A DNA stretch of 64,000 nt from NCBI RefSeq assembly GCF_022581195.2, contig NC_061470.1, forward strand, positions 744,001 to 808,000, written 5' to 3'. The DNA comes from Helicoverpa zea. Taxonomy: Eukaryota; Arthropoda; Insecta; Lepidoptera; Noctuidae. Made by a program: the position numbers and the translations under genes. Below are positions 8,901-21,200 of the stretch, in pieces. Every line of letters begins with the position of its first letter. The stretch's first letter is position 1. Below the pieces are notes generated by a model that was given only the letters and a program-made list of their open reading frames with translations, searched no databases and was not told the origin of the DNA.

Positions 8901-11900
8901 ATATATGAAGTAGAAATACAAAAAAACAGTCTTCACTTCGAATATTCCTGCTTTTATACTGCTAATTTCCGCTAATTATTAAAAGCCTTTATTAGTATCT
9001 TAAGGTCACAAACTGCGTAAGTTAAAACTTCAATACTAATCTGTGTTTAATAATCTTAGCAAATTCGGATTTGTCTCACATAGCCTAATCTCATAGTCAC
9101 CCTATTAGAAAGGGACAGACAGCCTCCGTACTAACTGTTTCACTCGGCTCGTTTTTTGGGTTTATATGCGCAGTCCTGTTTACTAATATTATGTCTATGG
9201 TAAAATCTAATTTGAAATAATCTCCATTTTTGACGGGCCAACAGAGCGTGCAAAATGCCTAAAACACAAGAATGTCATGGAGGTAAATGTTAATAAAATC
9301 TTGGAATATTTCACAAAGATATACTTGTACACCCTCATAACATAAATCTTGATGATTACAAAATATTTGTAATAAAATCCTTTGAAATAAATTGATTAAT
9401 ATTTTGATATTGTTAAATATTTGATTAATCAATTTTCCTCAAAGAAACGTTAATGGCTGAGTTGCCACAGTCAATAATTACTTATTGTAAGGGGAAAATA
9501 AAAATATATTTTTATTTAGTCTATTTCGGAACACTGTTTTAATAGCGAGGGCTATTAAATGTTGCTAGACACTTTAACATTTTACTATAATTAAATATAA
9601 TAATATCTCGGTTCTATAAAAAACAATATTAAATGCAGAAATTGTCTTTGAGTTTGTGCTACAGGTTAAATGCTAACAGGATTGCAAAAATGTTTTCCTG
9701 TGCTGCTAAGGGATTAAAAACTGTGATGAAGTTAAAAGTTGAGCGAGTTCAATTAAGCATGATAAAAATAAGCGTCTACTTTAAGTTTTGCAAGCTACAC
9801 CATTTTGTCAGCCAAGCTTTTTTTCAGTTAATTTCATGAAATCGTTCGAGAAAGAATGTTAAAGTGTCCGTCAGAGAACATCGCAGCAAAACGTGTACAA
9901 TAAAATTCCTTTCACCTAATATCTAAGCTTGGACAAATTTGTTAATTAAAATATTTAATAGAAAACTTTTTATTTTACTTATTTTACACAAAAATCGTAA
10001 GTACTTCGGTGATCGGGACCCTGTACACTAACATGCACCTTATCTATGATTTATTTATAATCTGTGCATTGCTATCATGAATGTGATTAACATTAAATAA
10101 AGGGGCGGGATACTTATTGTAAATATTGTTTCATAAATCAATGAAATGGCCGCTTCGCGAGATACTCACAATTCAAATAAACAAACCAAAATAGACGCCA
10201 CAAATGTACATAAAAACAACATTGGAACGTTGTTACTTCAATAAGTACTAAAACTCGACCGCAACAGCGAAATTTCCTCGAAATTATTGCCACAATCGAA
10301 CACCTGAATTTGTCAATAACTTCCGCCATTTTGTACGTATTTCGCGCCATAATTTCCGCTTGACATAAACGTCTGGCTGTCACAATGCACAGAGTATAAA
10401 TGCGCTCTCGACTCAATAGATGGTCAATATAATTGAAATTAATTTGACAGTGAAAATTGGTCAATCTCTTATAAACGTAGCTGCTCGCTATTTACACGCA
10501 GTTACCTGTACTCAGGGCGCAAAATGTCTAGGGGCTTGGGCAATTTTATATATACCTACTTACTTTAATCTACATTTGTTCTATGTCAATGGTAAAAAAA
10601 ATCATAATAAACTTATCAGGTTTGGGCCAATTACTACGAGCATAATATTATTTAAACTCAACATTTAATTTTAGGCGTAACTAATATTCAACCGCATGAG
10701 GTTTAATCAATAATTCCGGATCATATCCTTCTGTTAGGTACTGACCACAGACCACAAACTGAACCAACGACCCCTGTACACGGAGGTCTAGAATATTCGA
10801 TAGAAGCGGCCGGAATACGCGCACATTAACAAGTCATTTCATAAAACTCACCTGCATACGAAATTGCAATATCAATAGCCTTTATGGAGGATTTAAATAA
10901 ATTCTGGAAAATGTAAAACTCAAACGAGGCAATATCTGCATTGCAAATGGCATATTTTCAATGATTGTTAAATTGATACTCGTCAATATAAATTGGAAAT
11001 TGCCCAACGACCCCTAGACTTAAAATGTTAATAATTAAAAACAAAGGTTTCGTAAAAATACAAAATACGTTACAATGGGCAATATTACGGGAAAATAGGG
11101 AAGGAAAAGTATTTTCCAAAATTTTCCTGATCTGCGAGAGCGATGAATAATTTTGAACAAATAGAAGAGATTTAATCTCTAGCTAACACATAAAGTAGGT
11201 GTAATAAAATCTAAATGTTCATATCCCGAGGGATGCTTTTGACTCTGAGATATAATTTTACGTAAAATCAAGACTACGCGAAATATAAACATGAATAAGC
11301 TCATTGTAAATAGTTCGTATTTTCACAAAACAGATGTTTAACCTAAAAGCTTATAATATGTACAACGATATCAAACAAGCATTGAGCAATTTTTTTATGA
11401 ATTAATATTAAAAATATGCTTAAATATTTACAGTATAACGGCCTTTGTAAAAGTTTGCTCGGTACCGGGCCGCCTCGCCTCCCGCGCGTTACACATGGCA
11501 ACACTTTATCTTGTTGAAACAGCCAGGGTTCTGTCGTGTTCTGCACAACATTTTGTTTGTTACAACACGAACATGCGAGGCATCACTTTATAATAAATTC
11601 AAGAGTAAAATGTTACAAGAATTAGAGTAAATATTGCTCTCTAGCTGCACAATATGCTCTAAGCCGATTGAGCTTCTAGCGAGACAGCGAGGCAGCCTCG
11701 TGGTAAATCTAAATACTTATCTTATTAAAAATATTTAAGTAAGTGCTGTTTAAGTCAAAGAGGACAAATGTTAGTTAAAAATATTTACAATATTAAGTGA
11801 ATAGGACTAGCTGATGAATGAATTAGTAATTTTAAGTGAAAAGTTTAAGTTTCTTCTAGAAGCTGACGTCAAAATCTGAAACAGCGGAACTCCTTCTTTT

Positions 11901-11961
11901 TACATAAATCACATAGCAGCCTGATGCTGTTCGGATTTTGACGACAACGATACATTTAAAA
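5985..11961. other. Intergenic region between the secreted protein gene and the CaMKK 3' end
   Basis: About 6 kb of AT-rich DNA with no gene I can support. It contains a (TG)10 tract at 6932-6951, a coding-like GC-richer patch near 7969-8110 on the minus strand, an imperfect inverted repeat near 9380-9445 (TTGATTAAT with ATTAATCAA type arms), and a possible minus-strand first exon at 10304-10329. The last three are discussed as leads or rejected items. Confidence 0.5.
6932..6951. repeat. (TG)n microsatellite
   Basis: Ten uninterrupted TG units. It lies in intergenic DNA with no obvious gene association. Confidence 0.9.
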
Positions 11962-11967
11962 TTTATT
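11962..11967 (-). terminator. Candidate polyadenylation signal of CaMKK
   Basis: AATAAA on the minus strand, about 180 bases beyond the CaMKK stop codon. Its position suits a short 3' UTR. The intervening sequence includes a GC-rich segment at 12105-12140. Confidence 0.45.
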
Positions 11968-12143
11968 AAAAAAATATCAATTCAATGCATTTCAAGTACG
12001 AACGAATTATTTACGCTGGTAAAACTTTGATTAAAGTGGCAGCAATCCCGATATCCAATTGGCTAGTCGAATTCGAACACGATGCGAATACGGACGAGCC
12101 ATTGGTCGGCGGCGGCAGGTGGGTGCGCCGCGCGGGGAGAGTA

Positions 12144-12255
12144 TCACCGTGCGCTTGTGTTCTCATTCTCTACCGGACTCTTAGCGGTCGCATCCTGGCT
12201 TTGATCGCGGGATTCTTGGACTGACTCCAGGCCAATGTCGAAAGAAGATTGCCTA
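12144..12255 (-). CDS. CaMKK: CaMKK exon J: last coding exon with stop
   Basis: After a tttcag acceptor the frame completes Ser and reads RQSSFDIGLESVQESRDQSQ and on to SAR, then TGA at 12146-12144. It is Ser/Gln/Glu-rich and poorly conserved, as in other CaMKK C-termini. Exact phase agreement with exon I supports it. Confidence 0.88.
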
Positions 12256-15200
12256 CTGAAACAAATACAAAAATGAGTATTTCATGACAAGGATAGCAGG
12301 TTCCTCAGCTACCAAAAGACATTGATGACTGATCTACCTTTCAGTAAGATAGTTCCCAGGAGCAGACAGCGACCTGCCAGCTCTCGCCAACCCCCCTCGC
12401 TTGGTAGCTGCCGTGGGTTTCTCGGAGTTCTCACCACGCGCGCTGGTTGATTCTCTTCGAGATGTGCTGCCTTCCCTACTGCGGAGGAAGGGGTTCTGAG
12501 GACAAAGACGGAGAATGAAGATACATAGGTACCACCGCCCTTTTGCTTACCATGAAAGTTTTTGTTTGAAGTATTTTGGGATAGGAAATAACCTAGGACC
12601 TAACCCTTAGGAATAACCTAGCTAGAATAATGGTCAATCCTTTTTAGCTGTGCCATGTTTCATTTGGAAGAATAAAAATGTTGCTGATCAGGAATTCTTT
12701 CGATACCCAACTTGGTAAGTTGTCAAAGACACAATGGAGAATCAAGTATTACTTACCTGAAAGCTGTGCTTCTTAAGCATAGTTTTGATGAGTATGAGCG
12801 TGGACAGGTTGGGGATGGAGGTGACGACTTGAGCCATATCCTCGTCCGTCACCTCTACCAGTCGGCAGTTCTCCTGTTCTGAAGGCAGAGGGTCTTTTCC
12901 TCCGTCCGTTATCCATTCATGATCCTGAGGGACAGAGAACAAAACTGCAGTTTAAACATGTGTGAAAAAGCACAAAAGATTTGGGCGTGAATGAAGTTGA
13001 TGCCCATTTCCTTGACGAGGAGATCTACTATGTAATTAGTAAACCCCATTTAATTTTACACCATCAAATCAGATTTCACATACCTACGTTTGCACAAATT
13101 ATCTTACCCTTCTACCAACATAAAGGCGTACTTACGCGCTACTCACGTCCAGACGACATCGTAATAGTTTAACTTTACGGAGAGAACTAACTTGGACAAA
13201 TAACGAGTCGCACTTTACTTGATTTATCCTGCACTACCATCCACTGACAAATTAACCCGACAACAACTGCGGTACAGTAACTGCTTTAGCGGGATAATTG
13301 CATTGCACATTGTTTGTTACAGTGTGAGTAAACATACTCTTCTTTTTATCAAAAAGCAAATATCCGCTCAGCTACATAGGTGGTACAAAAAATAGCCCTA
13401 AACTGCTAAATCAGTCAGGGGCCATAAATCAGAAAGAAGGTGTTAATTCCGCACATTTCGATGATCACAATGATCAGGTATCCAACTGGTATCAGAATGA
13501 ATTAAATGTTTCACAGAATGAACTATGCATCAACCACTGGGCCAACTATACGACTGACGGCTTAGACTACACTTAGCGGGAGCTCTTATACTGCAACCCA
13601 TTTAAAATCCTACCTAAATACTCTTAATTTATAAAGAACAGAAAGTTACAACTAAATAAAAGACTTTGTTTCCAAACGATTTGCTATCGTCACTAATCCA
13701 ATCAGAGACTGCGGTTACTTTGGGAAGGTCGCGCGAACAATACAGATTGGTCGAATTGCTGCACTAATTGCGTTCCCTCACAATTTGATTATTCCAGGAC
13801 GAGTTCGCTTTGTTAGGAGTTAAAGTTGACCTTGACCTTTGGAGACTTCGTCTTCGTTTTATTCACGAATGTGACATCTTATAACCCGATCGTTTTGGAT
13901 CCAGGGAATTCTCGATAGAGCTTGTATTTTCATGTTGAAGTGGCGAAGGTTTTTGGTGGGGATAAGAGCTTCTTTGTTAAATAGAAAACCCACAAATTTA
14001 CTCGTACCTATGTATTCGAGAATGCCACTCAAAAGCTTCAAGTACAAGAATTATCTAAGTAGTGCAAGCTGTGTATTCAGCAGTATCTAGTCTCTGTAAG
14101 TAATCCTCACACGAGGATACGCCTACGTTCAAAGAGTTAAAGCAAGTGCAAGTGTTATTATGGTTTTTAGATTATTTATAAAGGTTGAAAAATCCCTAAC
14201 GTCTGAAAGACAATTAGAAACTTAATTCTTACCTTAACCTCTTGCAGATTAGCCCTAGTACTAGGATCCTTGTCCAGCATTCTACTAAGAAGATGCCGCA
14301 GTTGCTTGGAGGGCTGAAACCTGGGGGGGTAGGTCAGTGGTTCTGCTAGGACCTTCCTCTGCAGCTCCACGGCGGAACTGCCCACCCAGGGGACCTTGCC
14401 CGTCACCATCGCGTAGAGTGTCACTCCTAGAGACCAGATGTCTGCTGCCTGGAGGAAAAGGAAGGGGTTAGAGATAATGTATTCGCCAATGTAAATCATG
14501 CTAATTAATACTCATAATTGATGAAAATGAATGCGAGTGGGGCCAGGTCTGGCCCAGTTATGTTTGCAAGAACTACGACTACTTTGCTAACTTAACGAGT
14601 TTCAAGAATAGAAATGGTAAAGACATAGTTGCATGTAGATACCGTTTTAACAAAGTAAATGTGACTTTTACATCAGTCATTTTTTTTTAATAAGTCACAT
14701 TCACTTTGTTAAAACGGTCTCTACAAGTAAACCCATTGCATGAATTTTGCTTTTATCTTTATAACTTTGCTCAAGCTGACCAGGCTATCCATTCAATGTA
14801 TTTCCCCACTAGTCATCTTATAACTTACCTCTCCACTGTACTTGTCAGCAGGCGCAGCCGCCTCCGGAGCCCTGAAGGCCGGCGTGCCCACCGTGCCGGA
14901 CACCCTGCCGGCCGCCGCCAGCTCCCCGCAGGCGCCCAGGTCTGCCACCTGCACCCCCCCCTCACCGAGGAGCAGGTTCGCTGGCTTGATGTCGCGGTGG
15001 GCTATGCGTTGATAGTGTACTGTGGGGAAAAAGGGTCCTTAATTTAGCATGAACCATTTATCAGGTATGTGTAAGCATGTATAAGGATTAGAAAAAACAG
15101 AAAATGGAACAGCAATAAACAACTCTTTTTTATATCTAAGGCCGGTAATACAAGGACCGCTTGAAGCAGATAGTGGCGACAGCTTTAAGCTGTCGATTGC

Positions 15201-18200
15201 AGTAAACTGCAGAGTTCAAGGCTTCTAGCCTTAGCGTACGTGTTCTTTGAATATATGGATAAATAAATGAGTAATGTTTAGATACATTACCGATACTAAC
15301 CAGATTTAGAAGATTTGTAGGATAAGTTTAATCAAGGTATCTTAAGGCATTCCAAAAACTTGACAGGCAAAGTCAGGTATAAGCTAGTTTATTATTAAAA
15401 CAGGAGTAGCTCTCAGTGTTCAAGTTACCGTAGTCTCGAAGACTTCAACAATTTTCCAGTTATTTAACAAAAGTTAAGAATCCGCGCTATTGTTCCCACT
15501 TTTAATCTGAAACTGTCGTTTTGTATCGGAGAGCCGTTGAACTACTATTACTTTCGTCGCGCTGCACAACACTAGAAAAATATCTTTTGTAAAAGTTTTA
15601 GCTTTTTCTTCTTTTAGGATTTAAGTTGTTGCTTACTGAGCCATTCAAAGTGTTTTTTTCTTATCATCTTATAGGGGGCGTGCCCATTACTCTCACTATG
15701 AGGAGTTTGATAGCATTAAAAGTAACGTTAACAGTAGGTTGGAAATGTTTGGATATGACATGCCGTATATCAAGCAATTAATTTTTAAATGGACGGGCAT
15801 TGCAATCGACATTGAAGGCAATACAAAACTTACCCTCAACTCATAAACTTGTGCTTGAAATAAGTAGTAATATCTACGCGTGTAATCCTGATGTAAGCCT
15901 CCAAGATATCGGAAAGGATAAGTTGTTTTCCATAGAAATGTTTGTTTGGGCGGAACACATTTATGTACTTATTGAATATTTATGTATGTGACAATTGAAC
16001 ATCGCCAATATGGTATGTAAGGGGTTTGAGGAAAAACAGCACATTTCTGTAAGACGCTTATTTTGTAGTTTATTGGTAACAGGGAAAAAAACTTAATCTC
16101 CTTTTTCTGGGCAGATTTTTCCCTCAGGCTTCAAGGATAACCCTGTAGTCATTTTAAAGAAAAGTTGCTCGAATTTTAAACACGTTTTTTAGGTTCTTAA
16201 GATTGACTTCAAAATAATATTATAACATTGAAAATATATTTTATTTGCCTACGTAAAATATGACAGTGTAAGCAGCAACACTTCATTTGGTATCTTATAG
16301 AACCGTTGACTTGGCTGATATTAAAATATTACGACATTTTTACGACTGCGTGGTGGGAGAAGAGGGGAGAGTCACACCCCTGTTCATTAGCTGATACGAG
16401 ACTCGAATAGATAATATTGACCCAATACACGAGCTTGCAAAAAAATCTGATCAGTTAATATACATATTAATATTTATAAAAATGATGGTTTTTATTGACG
16501 TGAAAGAAACACATTTCAATTGACTTGATAATATCTAAGAGGGTATGGTGGGGTTGACGTATGTATGTGGTGTAAAATACTGAATTAAATAAAAAAACCC
16601 GTCCGCATGAAAAGTCTTAGATACCAGAATGAAAAAGTAGAAACAAATTGAACAATCGCAATTAAAGGACTATTTTATGGAAAGTTAAAGGTTTTTATAG
16701 CTTGGTGTCAATAGCTTGGTGCACGGATCCAAGGTGTGGATGTTATGGAGAAGAACCGGCAAGAAACTCCATACTTTTCTTCAAAAAAAAGTGCTTACAA
16801 TTTTTGACTTATACTAGGTAGAACTATATATAGGTTGAACGAGTGCTTATCTAGCTAGAAAGCCACTCCACTGCGATTGTAAAAAACATGTCCCTCTTTA
16901 TAACCTAAAAGTGACAATATTAGCCAGTATGACGCGAAAAGGTCACAGAAACAACTAAATATAAACCGGGAACTCGTGCAGAGTCGTAACTTGACAGGAA
17001 CTCCAACATTCAGTGGAACTTCTTACATTGTACTTACTTTTACGACCACAGGGACTGTCTCAAGGAAGAGGAAGACGGAAAATTATCTAGATCTTTATAC
17101 CCTGGTCTTTGTAGCAATTCTAAGATTAAAACATGGTTTAAAAAGCTGCAATGTAACAACGTAGGAAGTTTTTATTACCCAACTGCCAATAAATAGAATG
17201 TTGTGTTAGAGAAAATGTTTCTCAGGAAAAACTTTATCTAAATGGCAAGATGTTAACAAGAGTGTGTTGTCTGTGTTGCTTGTAAATTGCTTACGTGTTT
17301 CCTTATTGTAAAGTATCGCCTTTGCGTTTATAAAGGGTGCATTTTAAAACATTTGCAGCATGCTCAAGATATTTATAGTTGAGTGGGAAACCTTATCTAT
17401 ACGATATAGTAAAACTCAAAGCACAGATGAGCCAAAATCACTTGAAGATTCCATCAAATAAAGTCATTATTTAAGAGTTTCGTCTTGAAAAAAATATAAA
17501 TCATCTGCCTAGCCTTTTCTATCTTCATCACCTATGATTCTAATCAGATGCAGGTATAGTACCTACAATTACCCAATTTTCTCCCGGTTGGATCCTGATC
17601 TTTTTCATAACGACTTCCTCCACGGATTAATCATGCCAAGCGTTGCTTAATCTCATATCTATCTTAAGAGGCATTGATTTTCTAACTAAGCATCCGATCT
17701 TTAGATATATAGCATTTTTCTAATAATGAACCAGTATGTGGACTTACAGTACTCCACCCCTAGCAGGGCATCCCTGATGTACTTCCTCGCGAGGTGTTCA
17801 CTCAGTGGGTTGTCAGTGGGTATGTCGATGACGGGGCCACCTTCCAGCAGCTGGAACACCAGGTACAGGTGGTCTTCTGCCGGGTCGTCTAGTACCTGGT
17901 GGGAAAAAATAACCACTTACTAACACACTTCAAATGATTAAAAATTGTTCCCAAAAAGACAAAGACTGCCCCAAAACGCCCGCCCTATTATAGTTAGGTT
18001 ATAAGTAAAATATTATTTATTTAGGGTATAATTTAAAAAAGTGTTAAAAATATAGGGATCACTTTTAGGGATTATTGCTAGATAGATAGATAAATAGCTT
18101 AAAGCGAAAAAGGTGTGAATTTATATACGCGTCCATTGTTTCAGATTTCAAATACTATTGTACCGCGTAAGCCATAGAATCTGAATATACGGCCGTATAA

Positions 18201-21200
18201 CATTTCAATGTTTCTGCGAATTGTCGATAGACTATATTCTGGATTTCAGGAACTATACTGAAATAAAATGAACGGGTACAGTGAATACCGTTTGCCAAAT
18301 AAAACAGAAACTCTTTGTGTGGACCAAACGGCCAATCAATTGTTTCCGCGAAATAGTCATAGTAAATAAGGCCTGTGTAGCGAAACTGTACGGATACTCA
18401 AATAAAAAAATCCAGGAACTGAGAATGAGAAACCAGTTAACCAGAAACCAGTATCGTCAATTTCTAATGCAATATTTACTTTTAATTACATATACACATA
18501 AATTCGAAAAAAAAAACATAAAAAATCCCATTTTATGGGAACTGACCCAGTTTTTATGCACGCAACTGTAATCGAAATCCTATTAATTCCGGTCGATAAC
18601 TAATTCAATTCTTATGAGACTGACGAAAAATACACTTTATTTGAGAATACCTTGTATTTATTACCATAAAACGTACCTAAAATAACCTAATACTACAACA
18701 ATTAGTGTGACATGAGAAAGAAAGAAAGAAAGAAAGTAATGTGTACGTTCGCTAATAGAGAGAGTCAATATTGTGAAAGGTCAGTGGTGTATAATAACAA
18801 TTAAGACTCACAGCGTGACGGTATTTATCTTTCATATGACATTTATTAGGATTTGTGCCTTTTTATTTCATTTGTAGTTTTATGAAAAACAACTTAATGT
18901 AATCGTATGTTTATACCTACAAATATTATACAGCTCAGTTTGTTTTTCGTTTGTGAAACAAATCACCGATTTGAAAAAAAAAACGAAGTTAGATAGCCCA
19001 TGTACAGAGAAAGCCTATAAATTATCTTTTTATATACATGGTCGAAGCCCCACGGAACAGGGGTGAAACTGTTGGCAAAACCTATTAAAACACGCTAGAA
19101 GTTCTTCTCTTCTAACTGAGGATTTCAATAAGTAATTAATTTATATTTAATACTAAAGATATTATTCTGACATTAGGAAGCAAATTAACAGACAGATAAG
19201 TGTGAGTTGCATTATTTAAATACCTATAATGATAATCTAATTACGATCAGCCATTAAATTGCAGTTCATTGGTCAAAACGGCGACAGCTGAAAATAGTCC
19301 GGCTATCGTCGTAGTGAAATAGTGCAACTCGCTTTAGCTAATTTTCATCCTCACCTCAACCAGCTTGACAACATTAGGATGATCAAGTTTCTTGAGCACG
19401 GCTATCTCCCGGTACACCCGCTGCAGTGGGTCGGGCGGCGGCCCGGGCCCCGGGCGTCGCGGCGGTGCTCGCCCGAACAGGCCCGCGCGCCGCATTAACT
19501 TGCGTTTGGAGAGGATCTTCATTGCCTGGGGAAGGAATTATAAGGTTATTTTTTTATTTAAATGACAGGTGATTCATATCAGTGTTGGTAATGGTTATGA
19601 AACTAGCTGTAATTTTCCATGTCATCATGTGCTTAGCCTATGTTAGCCAGTCCATTCCTAAACTATTGTCGAGCGTCCAGTCAAACCAGAAGTCGCTAAG
19701 TAGTACTTATAATTTTACATAGAGTGACTGCCTATCTGACCTTCTAATCAGAGTAAAATCGTCGTAAGTCGTCTTCCAGTTCACATCCATGTGTTAGATT
19801 TTCATCAACATTTTTTTCAATAAAACCTAAAAACAAAACCCTTATTAACAGTCTCAAGTAAAAACTGTCTTTCAGTTAGTAACTCGTGGTTCACAGAACC
19901 ACGTTACAAGGTAATCGCTTTGACATTTAACTAGAATTCGCTTTTCTTATATTGTTTCCGGTGGGAGCGGATGTTGATCCCATCACAGTAATCCCTTTAA
20001 CTTTTGTCAACTATCATCCTCCGAGCCTTTTCCCAAACTATGTTGGGGTCGGCTTCCAGTCTAACCGGATTCAGCTGAGTACCAGTGCTTTACAAGAAGC
20101 GACTGCCTATCTGACCTCCTCAACCCAGTTACCCGGGCAACCCGATACCCCTTGATTAGACTGGTGTCAGACTTACTGGCTTCTGACTACCCGTAACGAC
20201 TGCCAAGGATGTTCAATGACAGCCGGGACCTACAGTTTAACGTGCCATCCGAAACACAGTCATTGGTGTCTAAGGTATATTTAGAAAGTACATACAAACT
20301 TAGAAAAGTTGCATTGGTACTTGCCTGACCTGGAATCGAACCCGCGCCCTCTTACTCGAGAGGTTGGTTCTTTGCCCACTAGGCCACCACGACTAACAAC
20401 CTTATATTTATTGGAGGGCAATAAGCTTTTTCTGATATTTCCTTGTTTGTATTTATTTTCGCGAAGTTTTACCTGTGCCCTGGGGGAATAACTTCAACTG
20501 CCAAAGAAACGTGCCCCTTAAACTATTAAAATTAAGCAAATGAATCCTTTTTCTATTCCTTATCTATTTTAATATACGAGTAAAGGTCCGACTGAAAGAA
20601 ATGCCACATATGAGACAGAAAAATCTACTTCCTTATGAATATTTGTACCGATTTCCGCAGAGACCCTTTGTATTCCTTCATCGTTTCAGCACACCAAGAG
20701 CTAAAAAAACCGTTGGTATCTAGATGTTTTGATAAAGCCTGTACTGAGAAAGTTATGATTGATATAAAACTAGTACAAGTTTACCCAAAGTTTACCAAAA
20801 TTCTAGTCACAGAAAGATCGATCCAAAAATGTTTGCTAACGTTATTTTTTCAATTATACTAAGTGTAGTCTCTTATCTCTCAATAATGTATTTTCCTCAA
20901 GTTTGTGGCGTTCAAGACAGTTGATGTATTACATACTTTATTAATTTGGTGATCTTCACTTGTATTAGGTTTAATTAATGTTTGACCTTTGCGCGGTTCT
21001 CAGAAATAGTCATTAGCACTCGAGGAGTAATCAAGAAGATTATTTTATTAGAATTAAGAAGTGTTTATCCTTGCTAATGTTATGATTATGAGTGGATGTC
21101 TGTCTAGACGTCTATAGATATGTCATATGTTTAGAGATATTGGCGGTCTAGTTATTTAGTGAACTAGACCGTGATGGTTGACTTGCGTTTACAGTATGTT

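Noticed and set aside
9380..9445. Inverted TTGATTAAT/ATTAATCAA arms
   Set aside because: Short, AT-only arms are expected by chance in DNA this AT-rich.
10138..10464. 108-codon minus-strand open frame
   Set aside because: Cys/Phe/Leu-rich random-looking composition, no family resemblance and no splice support for the whole frame; only its possible ATG-plus-donor part is kept as a weak lead.
14706..15047. 113-codon plus-strand open frame
   Set aside because: It is the complement of CaMKK exon F; its Arg/Pro-rich content is a shadow of the GC-rich kinase exon.
20309..20393. tRNA-like A and B boxes on the minus strand
   Set aside because: They belong to a SINE head continuous with a repeated body; the acceptor stem and 3' end of a tRNA are absent.
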